Of a DNA stretch of 64,000 nt, positions 54,907-64,000 are shown one piece after another. How positions within the stretch are numbered: the first letter of the stretch is position 1; every line of letters starts with the position of its first letter. The translations under genes and the position numbers were made by a program. The DNA is from Serripes groenlandicus. Its lineage: Eukaryota > Mollusca > Bivalvia > Cardiida > Cardiidae. The stretch is from the NCBI GenBank assembly GCA_031761405.1, contig JASEVX010000096.1, forward strand, positions 310,001 through 374,000. Reading direction: 5' to 3'. Below the pieces are notes generated by a model, which saw only the letters and a program-made list of their open reading frames with translations, did not search any database and had not been told where the DNA came from.

Positions 54907-55690
54907 TGGCGCTGTCACACTGTTTCGTATCTTACTAGCGTATGGCAGCATATGAAAAAAATGCCAAGCATAGACTGGTATACGCTGACATACGCTAGGT
55001 GTACGTTAGGCAACGGTTTTGTGCACGGTAGCATACGCTGGCATACGCTTGTATACGGCGAGGCAGAACTTTTGTTTAAGCATGCCTTAAATATTTGTGC
55101 GTATTCGGACGCATGGTTTATACGCAAAGCAGACGCAAGGCATACGCTGAAAACGTTCGAGTTACGCTAGAGGTACGTTACTCATAGGTCGAGGACGCTG
55201 GTCATACATTGACATACGCTGACGTGAAGGTGTACCATTCAGCTAGGGTATTGATGGTGCAAGAGTAACGTAGTTCTAACGCGTGTCTGACGTATCCGCA
55301 ACGTATTGAGACATCTTAGCGTATGTCTGACGATTGAGTAACGTATTCTTAACGTACAACTAGCGTATGATTGGCGTATGGCAAGCGTATCCGCTACATA
55401 TTGCCAGCGTTTTGATTAAGATCTTCTACAGTTCTTCGTGGACTTATACGGGCACTTTGTCACGTAATAGCGGTACGCTAGACATGCGCAGTTCATATGC
55501 TACTCATTTGCTAGCCATACGCAGACTACGCTGGTAATACACTGGACATACGCTGGTGATACGCTACTCATACGCTACTCATATGTTCAATATGGTAAGT
55601 ATACAAACAATTCTGTATTTTCAAGGGCTTTTGGTACGTATGAAAATTAATAAGTTAGTCTCATACGCAATAGTGTGACAGGGCCATTAC
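54907..55690. mobile_element. Non-autonomous DNA transposon with CATACGC subterminal repeats (about 780 bp)
   Basis: Ends are inverted repeats: GGCGCTGTCACACTGTTTCG at the left and CGCAATAGTGTGACAGGGCC at the right. The interior has at least a dozen copies of CATACGCT or AGCGTATG in both orientations, beginning right inside the ends. There is no intact transposase; short frames at 54915-55170 lie in this repeat-rich DNA. No clear target duplication was seen, so the superfamily is not assigned. Confidence 0.75.
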
Positions 55691-56139
55691 GTAGCGCTAA
55701 GTAATACATAAAAACGTAAAAGCATATATCATCATTTTTGTTTTTCTGATATTTTGTAAAACATGAATGGTGGATTTTTTTAAAACAAAAGACTTAAGTT
55801 GACATTAATAGTTCCCTTGCTGACCGACAATTCTTGATAATAAAACAAATATTTGTCTTTTTTATTAGGAACACACACACACGGTCTGAACTATTACTTA
55901 GCGCTAAGTATCGTTGGTGTAATTGGGGCCTGTTAACCCTTTCAGCAACAATTTCCCTAAAAAAAGAAGACTCTTCTCTGCTCGAAATTGGACGACTACT
56001 ATTCCCCTGATAAGAGTTTCGGAATGTTTTGATAACGAAAAGACAAACATTGCTGATTTCAGATGAGACAGCTCGTAACGAGCTGACACACCTGAATCTG
56101 TATTGTTTGCAACACCCCTAGACGTAGTACATACATATT
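55691..56139. other. Non-coding stretch
   Basis: A short inverted pair CTTAGCGCTAAGTA (about 55897-55910) echoes TAGCGCTAAGTAATAC at 55692. No gene recognised. Confidence 0.35.
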
Positions 56140-56538
56140 TATTTAACGTCGTTGAAAAGTCGGGCGCGGTTTATAACGTTTTATTTTACGTCTTTGCGAA
56201 GTTAGACACGGTCCATACAGTTTAGGTTTACGTCTATGCAAAGTCGGGCGGAGTTCATGAAGTTAATATTTACGTCTGTGCAAAGTCGGGCGTGGATCAT
56301 ACATTTTAATTTATGTCTTTGCAAAGTCGGGAGCGGTTCATGAAATTTTATTTTTACGTCTCTGCAAAGTCGGGCGAGGTTCATAAAATGTTTTTTAATG
56401 TCTTTGCAAATTCGGCCGCGGTTCATGAAGTTTTATTTTACGTTTGTGCAAAGTCAGACCTGGTCCACTTTTATTTAGTTTACGGCTGTGCAAATTCGGC
56501 CGCAGTTCATAAAGTGTTATGATACGGCTGTGCAAATG
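56140..56538. repeat. 42-bp satellite (about 9 copies)
   Basis: Unit TTTACGTCTTTGCAAAGTCG, GGCGCGGTTCATGAAGTTTT, AT, period 42. Frames on both strands (56202-56426, 56313-56522) are period artefacts. Confidence 0.9.
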
Positions 56539-56544
56539 TGACAT

Positions 56545-57972
56545 ATCACTTCCTTGACGTTACAGCTTCATATTCATTGATAGGGGTGTTGTTTGTCGTT
56601 TAACGCAGACATGTCACTTCCATGACGTTACAGCTTCATATTCATTGATTGTGTTGTTGTTTGTGGTTTAATGCAAACATGTCACTTCAATGAGGTTACA
56701 GCTTCATATTCATTGATTGGGTTGTTGTTTGTGGTTTAATGCAGACATATTACTTCCATGATGTTACAGCTTCATATTCATTGATTGGGTTGTTGTTTGT
56801 GGTTTAATGCAGACATGTCACTTCCATGACGTTACAGCTTCATATGCATTGATTGGGTTGTTGTTTGTGGTTTAATGCAGACATATCACTTCCTTGTCGT
56901 TACATCTTCATTTTCATTAATTGGTTTGTTGTTTGTGGTTTAATTCAGACATATCACTTCTATAACGTTACAGCTTCATATGCATTGATTGGATTGTTGT
57001 TTGTGGTTTAATGCAGACATATCACTTCCATGGCGTTACAGCTTCATATGCATTGATTGGGTTGTTGTTTGTGGTTTAATGCAGACATATCACTTCTATA
57101 ACGTTACAGCTTCATATGAATTGATTGGGTTGTTGTTTGTGGTTTAATGCAGACATATCACTTCCTTGTCGTTACAGCTTCATATGAATTGATTGGGTTT
57201 TTGTTTGTGGTTTAATGCAGACATATCACTTCCATGACGTACAGCTTCATATACATTGATTTGGTTGTTGTTTGTGGTTGAATGCAGACATATCAGTTTC
57301 TTGTCGTTACAGCTGCATATGCATTGATTGGGTTGTTGTTTGTGGTTGAATGCAGACATATCACTTCCTTGTCGTTACAGCTTCATATGCATTGATTGGT
57401 TTGTTGTTTGTGGTTGAATGCAGACATATCACTTCCTTGTCGTTACAGCTTCATATACATTGATTGGGTTGTTGTTTGTGGTTGAATGCAGACATGTCAC
57501 TTCCATAACGTTACAGCTTCATATGCATTGATTGGGTTGTTGTTTGTGGTTGAATGCAGACATGTCACTTCCATAACGTTACAGCTTCATATGCATTGAT
57601 TGGGTTGTTGTTTGTGGTTTAATGCAGACATATTACTTCTATAACGTTACAGCTTTATATGCATTGATTGGGTTGTTGTTTGTGGTTGAATGCAGACATA
57701 TCACTTCCTTGTCGTTACAGCTTCATATACATTGATTGGGTTGTTGTTTGTGGTTGAATGCAGACATGTCACTTCCATAACGTTACAGCTTCATATGCAT
57801 TGATTGGGTTGTTGTTTGTGGTTGAATGCAGACATGTCACTTCCATAACGTTACAGCTTCATATGCATTGATTGGGTTGTTGTTTGTGGTTGAATGCAGA
57901 CATATCATTTCCTTGTCGTTACAGCTTCATATGCATTGATTGGGTTGTTGTTTGTGGTTGAATGCAGACATA
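56545..57972. repeat. 68-bp satellite (about 21 copies)
   Basis: Unit GCAGACATATCACTTCCATG, ACGTTACAGCTTCATATGCA, TTGATTGGGTTGTTGTTTGT, GGTTTAAT. Sub-variants (CTTGTCGTTAC, CATAACGTTAC, GTTGAATG versus GTTTAATG) form runs. The same repeat has only 3 units at the homologous place in copy A (18402-18600). Confidence 0.94.
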
Positions 57973-58720
57973 TCACGACGGAAAGTCAACCTTATTATGA
58001 TTTTTTTCCCGACTTTCTCATACAAGTTCTATAATAAACATTCTTTCCAAGCCACTGGCTGCTGTATTGTTTAACTGTTAGCCCGTTGCTGGAAAACGAA
58101 TTGTCAAAAAGAATGTTGGAAGAGCTCGTTTGCGAACTTCGCGCCGCTACGAACCGACTAATCGGGGCTCTGGTCCATTTTCATCAAACCTTTATGTACC
58201 CTTTATAGACACGTTATCTGTTTCTTCCATCGACCTAGTTTGTTTGACTCAATCGGACCAACTCGGGAATTTACGGAAATCTGCCACGGTAATATTAATA
58301 TCGTAATACTGAGACTATTCTGTTTACGTCATGTATCTACATATCATAATATATAACATAACAGTCAATGTACTTAACAAAGGAACTTGGATTTAATTAC
58401 AAGTGCTATATTAACAATAAGAGTATGAAGAATATATCATATTCGCATAAACACGCAAATTCTAACATAAGTTCATCACAGTCAATTATTGTTTCCACTA
58501 GTGAACATTATATGAGCCAGGCCAGGCGAAAATGGATCTTATTGCATCCGAGAACAGCAATCTCTCAGATGAACCCCGCGTATACGCACAATCTCTACGG
58601 AGTTATCGCTATCCGCCTGTATCTAGAAGTGTCATGGATGAAAATGATGTCGAACAACTGGAATAGTCTATCAATTTCTTTCAGTACTATATGTAATGTA
58701 TCGATGCAAAAAGCGTCATT
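57973..58720. other. Single-copy part of block B
   Basis: A family B SINE fragment (minus) lies at 57970-58090, then sequence matching 18720-19100 and 20405-21270 without the two A-specific inserts. The 122-codon plus-strand frame 58368-58736 has no counterpart frame in copy A, so it is unlikely to be coding. Confidence 0.6.
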
Positions 58721-58920
58721 CGTCTTCCACCAATGAGCTAACTGTGTATGTGGAAAAGCAGCTATTTGCTTAAAACGACTGTTTCGTTGAGTACTGGTGT
58801 GATGAATGCATGACACACATGGACAATTATGTGAACTGGCTGTCATTATATAATTGGCAATTGATCAAATATTGCTGCCTTGATATAATTGACAATTGTT
58901 GAAAACGGCGTTAATCACCA
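58720..58920 (+). mobile_element. SINE family B tail fragment
   Basis: GGAAAAGCAGCTATTTGCTT, GTACTGGTGTGATGAATGC, GAACTGGCTGTCATTATATA, GAAAACGGCGTTAATCACC. Partner of 21270-21420. Confidence 0.7.
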
Positions 58921-58979
58921 TCTAAACAATGAATCAATTAATCAGTACAACGTGTCTTCGTGTGCTATCAAAAGGGTAC

Positions 58980-59184
58980 AACCTCGGTGGTAAAGAACCT
59001 CTGGTACGGGAGGTCGCCTCGATCTCAGAACGGGTCATACCAAATACTTTTAAATTGATTAGCATTACGACTGACGTGCTGGTGTCAGGATAAAATTATC
59101 AGATGTACTGGTCAATTTCCCAAGAAATGCCGTGATGTAATGAACAAATGTTGAGATTGGTTTAAAACACCATACAAACACAAC
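58980..59184 (+). mobile_element. SINE family A with deleted head
   Basis: AACCTCGGTGGTAAAG runs directly into AACCTCTGGTACGGGAGGTC, so the A-box segment present at 21490 in copy A is missing. CGGGTCATACCAAATACTTT and GCCGTGATGTAATGAAC follow. It is the same insertion as 21472-21735. Confidence 0.8.
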
Positions 59185-59914
59185 AATTAAAGCTACCAAA
59201 AAGGGGATGCAAGAATACTAAGACTTGACTTATAAGTAGATCTACATGATTATTCTATATGTTTAGTCTTTTCAGGTTGTATTGACCTTGAAGGAAACCT
59301 TTTTTTAACTTACAATTTTATAGAGTCAATTCTGAAGTACATGATGTGACTATTTTGATAAGGACAACCATACTTAACGTTAATCGGTCATATTTATTTC
59401 ATCCTTTTTGTTTTGACACATTTGCAGAAGATGAGATCAAACTATTTGTAAAGCACATACTTAAACTCTTAAACCACCAGTTTTGATTTTGTCATATAAT
59501 ATATTGTGTATAAAGGTTAAAGCTATATTTCCTTTCATTTTCGTCTTTTAAGGGGTAAATTATCATATCAGTTGTTTAGCTTTGTTAGCACGATATGACA
59601 TCAAAATAGCTACGTCATACAAAACACCGACCGACGGGACAGTGTGACCAACACAGATTCAGATCAGCCTACTCATTGACGCAGCCTGATCAAATTTATG
59701 TATGTTCGCCATTAAATTGTCACGCAGAGGTAGAAGCATGTATATCTGTATTAGTGTTACTATGTTTTGGCGACAAATTGACTTCACGATTATGCAACTT
59801 AATCGCAACTGCCATTAGTTTTTGACATATTTGATGGACAGTTTTGATTTGGCGTCTCGGTGATATAATTGTTAAATCGGGAGTTTCCCGGCCAGATAAT
59901 TGATTAGTAAATTT
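59185..59914. other. Single-copy part of block B
   Basis: Matches 21736-22575 of copy A (AAGACTTGACTTATAAGTAG, GGTCATATTTATTTCATCC, GATTCAGATCAGCCTACTC). It has one copy of the 54-bp motif that is tripled in A. Confidence 0.6.
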
Positions 59915-60065
59915 AGTTTGAATTAGTTCCGCATTCAACAAGGTTCAGTCATATAACGGTGGCCATTTCACCTTTCCACGTGTTTCCCGGCTTTCTCACA
60001 CTAGTCCTTCACATAACAGTCTTACTAAGCAAATTGCTGCTGTCCGTCTATATGTTGATAAGTCT
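59915..60065 (-). mobile_element. SINE family B fragment (minus strand)
   Basis: AACGGTGGCCATTTCACC, CGGCTTTCTCACACTAGTCC, ACTAAGCAAATTGCTGCTG. Partner of 22610-22745. Confidence 0.65.
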
Positions 60066-60159
60066 CAGATGGACTTTTTAACAAACCAACAAGACACGTT
60101 GTCTTACTTTTCTTACGTCAATGTAACATTTAATATTTACCTGGAGGGTCAGATGACTT

Positions 60160-60395
60160 TTTACACCGCTTTCAACAATTGTTCGGTTATATTACGGCGT
60201 TACCATTACTACAGGTCCTTATATCCTGACAGCAGCAAGTCAGTTGTAATGCTAACCCCGCAAACTTGAGTTCAAAGGTAGGCAACAGTTACTACCACTT
60301 TTTAAAGATATTGTTTGACCCGGCCGTGGATCAAACCCGCGACCTACCGCACCCGAGACTGCCACTCTACCAAAACAACACCGATGCGGTTCCCT
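60160..60395 (-). mobile_element. SINE, family A (full length, minus strand)
   Basis: Tail CACCGCTTTCAACAATTG, TATTACGGCGTTACC; body GTCAGTTGTAATGCTAACCC; head GACCCGGCCGTGGATCAAAC, CCGCGACCTACCGCACCC, CCACTCTACCAAAACAACACC. Confidence 0.82.
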
Positions 60396-60447
60396 TGTCA
60401 CCTGAAGCCACTCAATTATTGTGATATCTAATCACCAAAACATACAT

Positions 60448-60690
60448 TTAACAAAGTTCTCCGCCAATGATAGCTTTTATTGATGGTCGTTGTGCAAAAT
60501 TTACCAAACAGAATGTATCACCGTCATGCTTAACTTCAAGACAAGGCAATGGGGACAACAATCTACTAAGCCATATAGACCAAGGTTGTGTTCCTTCAAG
60601 GACTTGACCTTGTTGGACTGTTATGTTACCTCTCTCAGTAATACAGACGACATATGATGCATCTAGCGCAAACACTATTTTAATACATCT
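60448..60690 (-). CDS. Candidate 3'-terminal exon, unassigned (about 80 codons)
   Basis: On the minus strand TTACTTCTTTTCCCAAG (ending about 60691) looks like an acceptor. The following frame reads CIKIVFALDASYVVCITERG, NITVQQGQVLEGTQPWSIWL, SRLLSPLPCLEVKHDGDTFC, LVNFAQRPSIKAIIGGELC, then stop at 60448. The automatic frame start would be a GTG, so it is more likely an exon than a complete gene. Composition is globular and protein-like; I do not recognise the family. The equivalent place in copy A is deleted. Upstream exons would lie to the right, but none is obvious before the TRIM-like gene. Confidence 0.42.
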   Translation of the reverse strand, partial: RCIKIVFALDASYVVCITERGNITVQQGQVLEGTQPWSIWLSRLLSPLPCLEVKHDGDTFCLVNFAQRPSIKAIIGGELC

Positions 60691-61619
60691 TGGGAAAAGA
60701 AGTAATAATTCACGTTAAACAAAACATACTTTCTTTCCTCCTATTGATATCATCATCAACAATTTCATGTTTTAAAGAGACGTCTGCAGTAAATACGACA
60801 AATTAAGTCTGTAACGTCAGAAAGAGTTTACCCACAACAGAACGGATCAAGCGTAACGTGTTTTAGCTTTGATCAATACTTGATTGAATAATAATTAAGA
60901 ATGTAGGTTAATGGTTTATTATAGTTACATGAGAACATCAAACGTTATCATTTGAAGAGGAAGCAATATATCAAACATATATGAACTAGCTGTTTAAATG
61001 TATCAGCATAAAACTATTTGAAAGTTATACACATTCCTCTGAAAAAAGGTTTGTATTTTGACCAAACTAAACATATGTGTACTATGGCAATGACCAAAAT
61101 ACCAACTGTAAATACTTGAAACAATTTAAGATTTGTTGGCAAACAGTGTAGAGTCCGATCAGATGCGCTGCTTGATATGCATCTGCACTGATCGGATATG
61201 ACTTACTGTTGGCATTGGCAGGACGCCGCCCAATATGTTAAATCGACTATAAAGATATATCTGTGTATTAATATTACCTCATTTAAATGTATAATGTTTT
61301 CTGACAGATATACATCTTTAAAATGAATCAATACTATTCAATAATAGGTCACATACCCACTATTAGCATATATAAAGGTGTACTTTAATGTCAGATTTTT
61401 ACATCGATGTGTGCTGCTAGTTTATCAAGAAAATTTGTCAAATCTCGGCAATTTTATGCTAAATCTAAAAAAAACTATTAAACTTTTAAGATAACAATAA
61501 ACATAAATCATCAAACTCATCAAAGTTCTAAGATATCTAATACATGACATATCAATAAACATCTTACAATAACGAACATCTCATTACATTAAATTACCCC
61601 CAATGTTTTTGTAAGTTTG
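60691..61619. other. Non-coding stretch, dispersed duplicate
   Basis: 60765-61015 matches 34984-35250 (AAGCGTAACGTGTTTTAGC, ACATGAGAACATCAAACG, TGTTTAAATGTATCAGCA). GATCAGATGCGCTGC ... GCATCTGCACTGATC at 61157-61194 is an imperfect inverted repeat. No exon recognised. Confidence 0.5.
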
Positions 61620-61880
61620 TTTGTAAATTATTTTACGCCACTTTCAACAATTATTAAATTATATTTCGGCGTTTCCTGGTTAAGTTACTTGTATTGTAAC
61701 TTGTACTGCTATACTAGTTAATCTATCCTGACACAAGCGAGTTTGTCGTAATGCTATTCCTGCACACCTACGCATCGAGGAGAGAAATATATTGCTTTAA
61801 GTTAGGTAAGGTATTTGATAGGACCCTGTCATGGATCTTACCCGCAAGTTCCCGGATGCGAACACTCTGCCACAATCCCC
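61620..61880 (-). mobile_element. SINE, family A, diverged (minus strand)
   Basis: TTACGCCACTTTCAACAATT, TATATTTCGGCGTTTCCTGG, ATCTATCCTGACACAAGCGA, GTCGTAATGCTATTCCTGC, GACCCTGTCATGGATCTTAC, CCGCAAGTTCCCGGATGCG, CACTCTGCCAC. The two overlapping frames reported here are not coding. Confidence 0.7.
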
Positions 61881-62079
61881 TTGGCGTTTGTTTTCCCGGA
61901 TCTACACTTGCTACACATGCCTTATGCTTGGTTTTATTGATGATAAATTAACCCGGTGTCTTGTTACATGTAATATATATCCCATAGTTCCTGTAGTAAC
62001 ATTCATAAACATACAGTCAGTATGATAAACTGTGTTTGCATCACTCAAAATGATGGACGGGTTTTGTGATATTTTATTT

Positions 62080-62335
62080 AATCTGTTGTATACAAATGTA
62101 CATCACTCTATTTGAGAGTCGGTTTCTGTGATGTGTTATTTTTTGTGCTGAATACATCACTCTATTTGAGAGGCGGCTATGTGTTGTGTTATTTTCTATG
62201 TTAAATACAATACTCTATTTGAGATTCGGGTATTCTGATATGTTATTTTATTTGTTAAATACATCACTCTATTTGAGAATGGTTTCTGTGATGTGTTATT
62301 TTTCTCAGTCAACTAAATAACTTTATTTGGTAAAA
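62080..62335. repeat. ~57-60 bp tandem array (about 4 copies)
   Basis: CATCACTCTATTTGAGAGTC, GGTTTCTGTGATGTGTTATT units; partner of 22990-23300. Confidence 0.75.
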
Positions 62336-62600
62336 TGACAATGACCTGCTTGCAGGCTGCGCTGGTTGATCTGGATGTTCACTCACTCACATTTGTCGGG
62401 GCTTGGATTTCCTGGAATTAAACGCATCATATTGAGAGCCGGTATATGTGATATATTAATGTTTCTGTTGAATAAACTTGATAAAGGGACAATGGGTTGG
62501 TTGCAGGTTGATCTGGTCTACACTAGCCGCTAGTATTATTTTTTTCTGGAACACTGTTCACTTAGAGTCAGCTCTTTTATATGTGTTATGGTCTGTGTCG
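62336..62600. repeat. ~135-bp repeat, about 2 units
   Basis: GAGCCGGTATATGTGATATA, GTTGAATAAACTTGATAAAG, GGTTGCAGGTTGATCTGG. Partner of the 5-unit array 23325-23930. Confidence 0.65.
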
Positions 62601-62604
62601 TATA

Positions 62605-62775
62605 AATCACTCTATCTGATACATATAAATTGATTCGTAATAATGAGTAATATACAGTTTGTTATCTCTTTCACAATATATAACTGCATGAGGAGTACTC
62701 ATCCCCGGTGTTTCGTCTTGTACTACTCGTATGGTTGTACACTGTGGTGATATCTTATGAATATTGTTTGATATG
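62605..62775 (-). pseudogene. Duplicated C-terminal end of the TRIM-like gene (copy B)
   Basis: Downstream of the gene end a second copy of the last ~50 codons is open to its own TGA: ISPQCTTIRVVQDETPGM, HAVIYCERDNKLYITHYY, YMYQIE. It is shorter near its end than 23932-24105. Confidence 0.72.
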
Positions 62776-62784
62776 TTGTATAAT

Positions 62785-64000
62785 TCACTCTATCTGATAA
62801 ACAGAAACTGTTTTGTAACACGGTCCGTAATCATGACTAATATAAAGTTTGTTTTCTCTTTCACAATATATAACTCCATACGGACGTTTAATCCCCAGTG
62901 TTACGTCTTGTACTGCTCGTATGGTTGTACACTGTTGTGATATAATATGAATACTATATAACCCGCACCCAACTATATAAATGTTATCTTCTCTATCTAC
63001 TGCCACACCGCACGGAGACACCAGTTTATCATGTTTATATACATGTTGTACATTACCGTCTAGATCCATACTCGTTACACTGTTGTTATCATAATCTGAT
63101 ACGTAAAGCGTGCTCTGATCGATACTCAGTACAATGTTGTCGGGACATTTAAACAATGGCTGTCTTCTGATATCAGTTGTTATTGTTTTCAATATTTTCC
63201 CACCTAAATCAATGATTTTTACGCAGCCAGGATTTACAAAAGAGCAAATAAATGCGTTGTTTGTATAAACAATACCACGACTGCTACCATCAGTGTCCAC
63301 TTCCTTCATTACAGACAATTTCTTACCAACCTTTATGAATACGAGTTTATTGTCACATGTAACGACGATCTGATAATTTTCTACACGCGTTATATCCCAT
63401 GGCTGTGTAGGTAGTTTTATACAGGATATCACATTTTTATTGTTAACGTCAACAATCTTTACGCTGGAGTTATAAGTATCAGCCAAAGCCAGCATGTTGT
63501 TGTGTAACATCACTCCTCCTGTAATCGAGCTGCAGTATGCACGCGTATCTGTTGAATGTTGAACATCGATTTCACCAACATATCTCAATGACACCGACTT
63601 ACTCGGTGCAGATGTCTTCACCTTTTTCTCAATCTTTGTTTTGCCTTCTTTTTTCATTTTATTTTCCAAATTTCCAAGATTTTTTCCTTCTTTAAGAGAC
63701 TGTATTATTGTCTCATTCGGCCGAAACATATAGTCTCTTATTGTACATTGGTTATTTAACTCTTTCGTCAAACTTTCAAATTGTTTTATTTGAGTATGCC
63801 CCTTTTTAGCAGAGATCACCAATTGACGTTGTTGTTTGTATTTCTTCTGTGTTTCCATATTACTGGACATCTCGTTAAGGTCAGCAATAACCGCATCACA
63901 CGTTGTAGACGCTGACTCAGTTGATTTGGTATCCTTGTCCCGTACGGTCTGGGCCTCTATCAAGGTACTTTGTTCCAGGGAATCTAAAATGTGGTTTATC
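62785..64000 (-). CDS. TRIM-like coiled-coil/beta-propeller protein, 5' part beyond window
   Basis: This is the paralogue of 24125-25858. The frame stays open to the right edge, reading INHILDSLEQST before LIEAQTVRDKD, so the real start and B boxes lie outside the window; any start near 63963 is only an internal TTG. What is visible corresponds to residue ~178 onward of the paralogue: the end of the coiled coil and the entire propeller (GLYSIHIISQQC, NKLYISHDYGPCYK, SVYQIE end). Compared with the paralogue, one two-codon insertion lies in the first blade (DTRAYCSSITGG versus DKCVCWIIGG), with many replacements and no stop or frameshift over about 400 codons, so both copies appear to be maintained. 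Confidence 0.9.
   Translation of the reverse strand, partial: INHILDSLEQSTLIEAQTVRDKDTKSTESASTTCDAVIADLNEMSSNMETQKKYKQQRQLVISAKKGHTQIKQFESLTKELNNQCTIRDYMFRPNETIIQSLKEGKNLGNLENKMKKEGKTKIEKKVKTSAPSKSVSLRYVGEIDVQHSTDTRAYCSSITGGVMLHNNMLALADTYNSSVKIVDVNNKNVISCIKLPTQPWDITRVENYQIVVTCDNKLVFIKVGKKLSVMKEVDTDGSSRGIVYTNNAFICSFVNPGCVKIIDLGGKILKTITTDIRRQPLFKCPDNIVLSIDQSTLYVSDYDNNSVTSMDLDGNVQHVYKHDKLVSPCGVAVDREDNIYIVGCGLYSIHIISQQCTTIRAVQDVTLGIKRPYGVIYCERENKLYISHDYGPCYKTVSVYQIE

Larger units (their letters stand above)
56545..64000. repeat. Segmental duplication, copy B (partner about 18402-25990)
   Basis: Ordered matches to copy A are listed there. Copy B lacks the A-specific foldback and the ~1.3 kb segment, has an expanded satellite, and retains ~1.5 kb (60200-61700) missing from A. 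It continues past the window edge. Confidence 0.88.

Noticed and set aside
58368..58736. 122-codon plus-strand ORF
   Set aside because: The homologous sequence in block copy A does not keep the frame, so it is not under coding constraint.
62785..63963. 392-aa gene starting at 63963
   Set aside because: The codon there is TTG and the frame stays open to the window edge with paralogous sequence; the true start is outside.

Overview
The window looks like nuclear DNA of a bivalve mollusc, most likely a heterodont (venerid-type) clam. This is inferred from the tRNA-headed SINEs with a shared GGCGTTAAAC-type tail, the RING-less B-box/coiled-coil/propeller (TRIM-like) genes that such genomes carry in large numbers, the AT-rich intron-bearing context, and several repeat families I associate with molluscs. 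There are no bacterial features: no operons, ribosome binding sites, CRISPR array or IS elements. Coding content is low and most of the sequence is repeats.

Layout. 0-2.9 kb is a 96-bp satellite whose monomer is a tandemised SINE head. 4.9-6.7 kb is a two-exon Crypton-derived (DUF3504-type) recombinase relic with frame damage. 7.5-7.8 kb is an unassigned coding-like relic. 7.8-10.4 kb holds 50-bp and 21-bp arrays and a hairpin element. 12.7-17.9 kb holds three long mollusc-type repeat elements with internal 165-bp and ~145-bp tandem units, one cut by a TTAA-flanked MITE. 18.4-25.9 kb is copy A of a ~7.5-kb direct duplication ending in an intact TRIM-like gene (minus strand, 577 aa). 26.4-30.5 kb is a 76-bp satellite that grades into CA-rich units. 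30.5-39.5 kb mixes SINEs, a 160-bp palindrome and a broken Mutator-like transposase. 40.8-42.2 kb is a 37-bp satellite. 43.9-47.2 kb holds SINEs, pieces duplicated from 31-39 kb and a ~117/133-bp array. 47.6-48.4 kb is a 44-bp satellite grown from a second SINE family. 48.5-50.6 kb holds 42-bp and 48-bp arrays. 51.0 kb has one candidate exon. 51.4-52.2 kb repeats the 3.7-4.5 kb region. 54.9-55.7 kb is a TIR element dense in CATACGC motifs. 56.1-64.0 kb holds 42-bp and 68-bp satellites followed by copy B of the 18.4-25.9 kb block, with a second TRIM-like gene running off the right edge.

How it fits together. The two TRIM-like genes are the only convincing intact coding regions. They sit in the same orientation 38 kb apart inside a duplicated block, so the locus is probably part of a tandemly expanding B-box/propeller cluster. 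Three other coding-like exons (51.0, 60.5 and 19.7 kb) are unassigned. Elsewhere the signal is mobile-element biology: two independent conversions of SINE tRNA heads into satellites, a TTAA-targeting MITE family with a central hairpin, nested-palindrome elements carrying TGACGTCA sites, and arrays whose codon-multiple periods create long but spurious reading frames.

Limits: all comparisons were made by eye within the window. Boundaries are approximate to about 5-20 bp, and family names come from recall, not a search.
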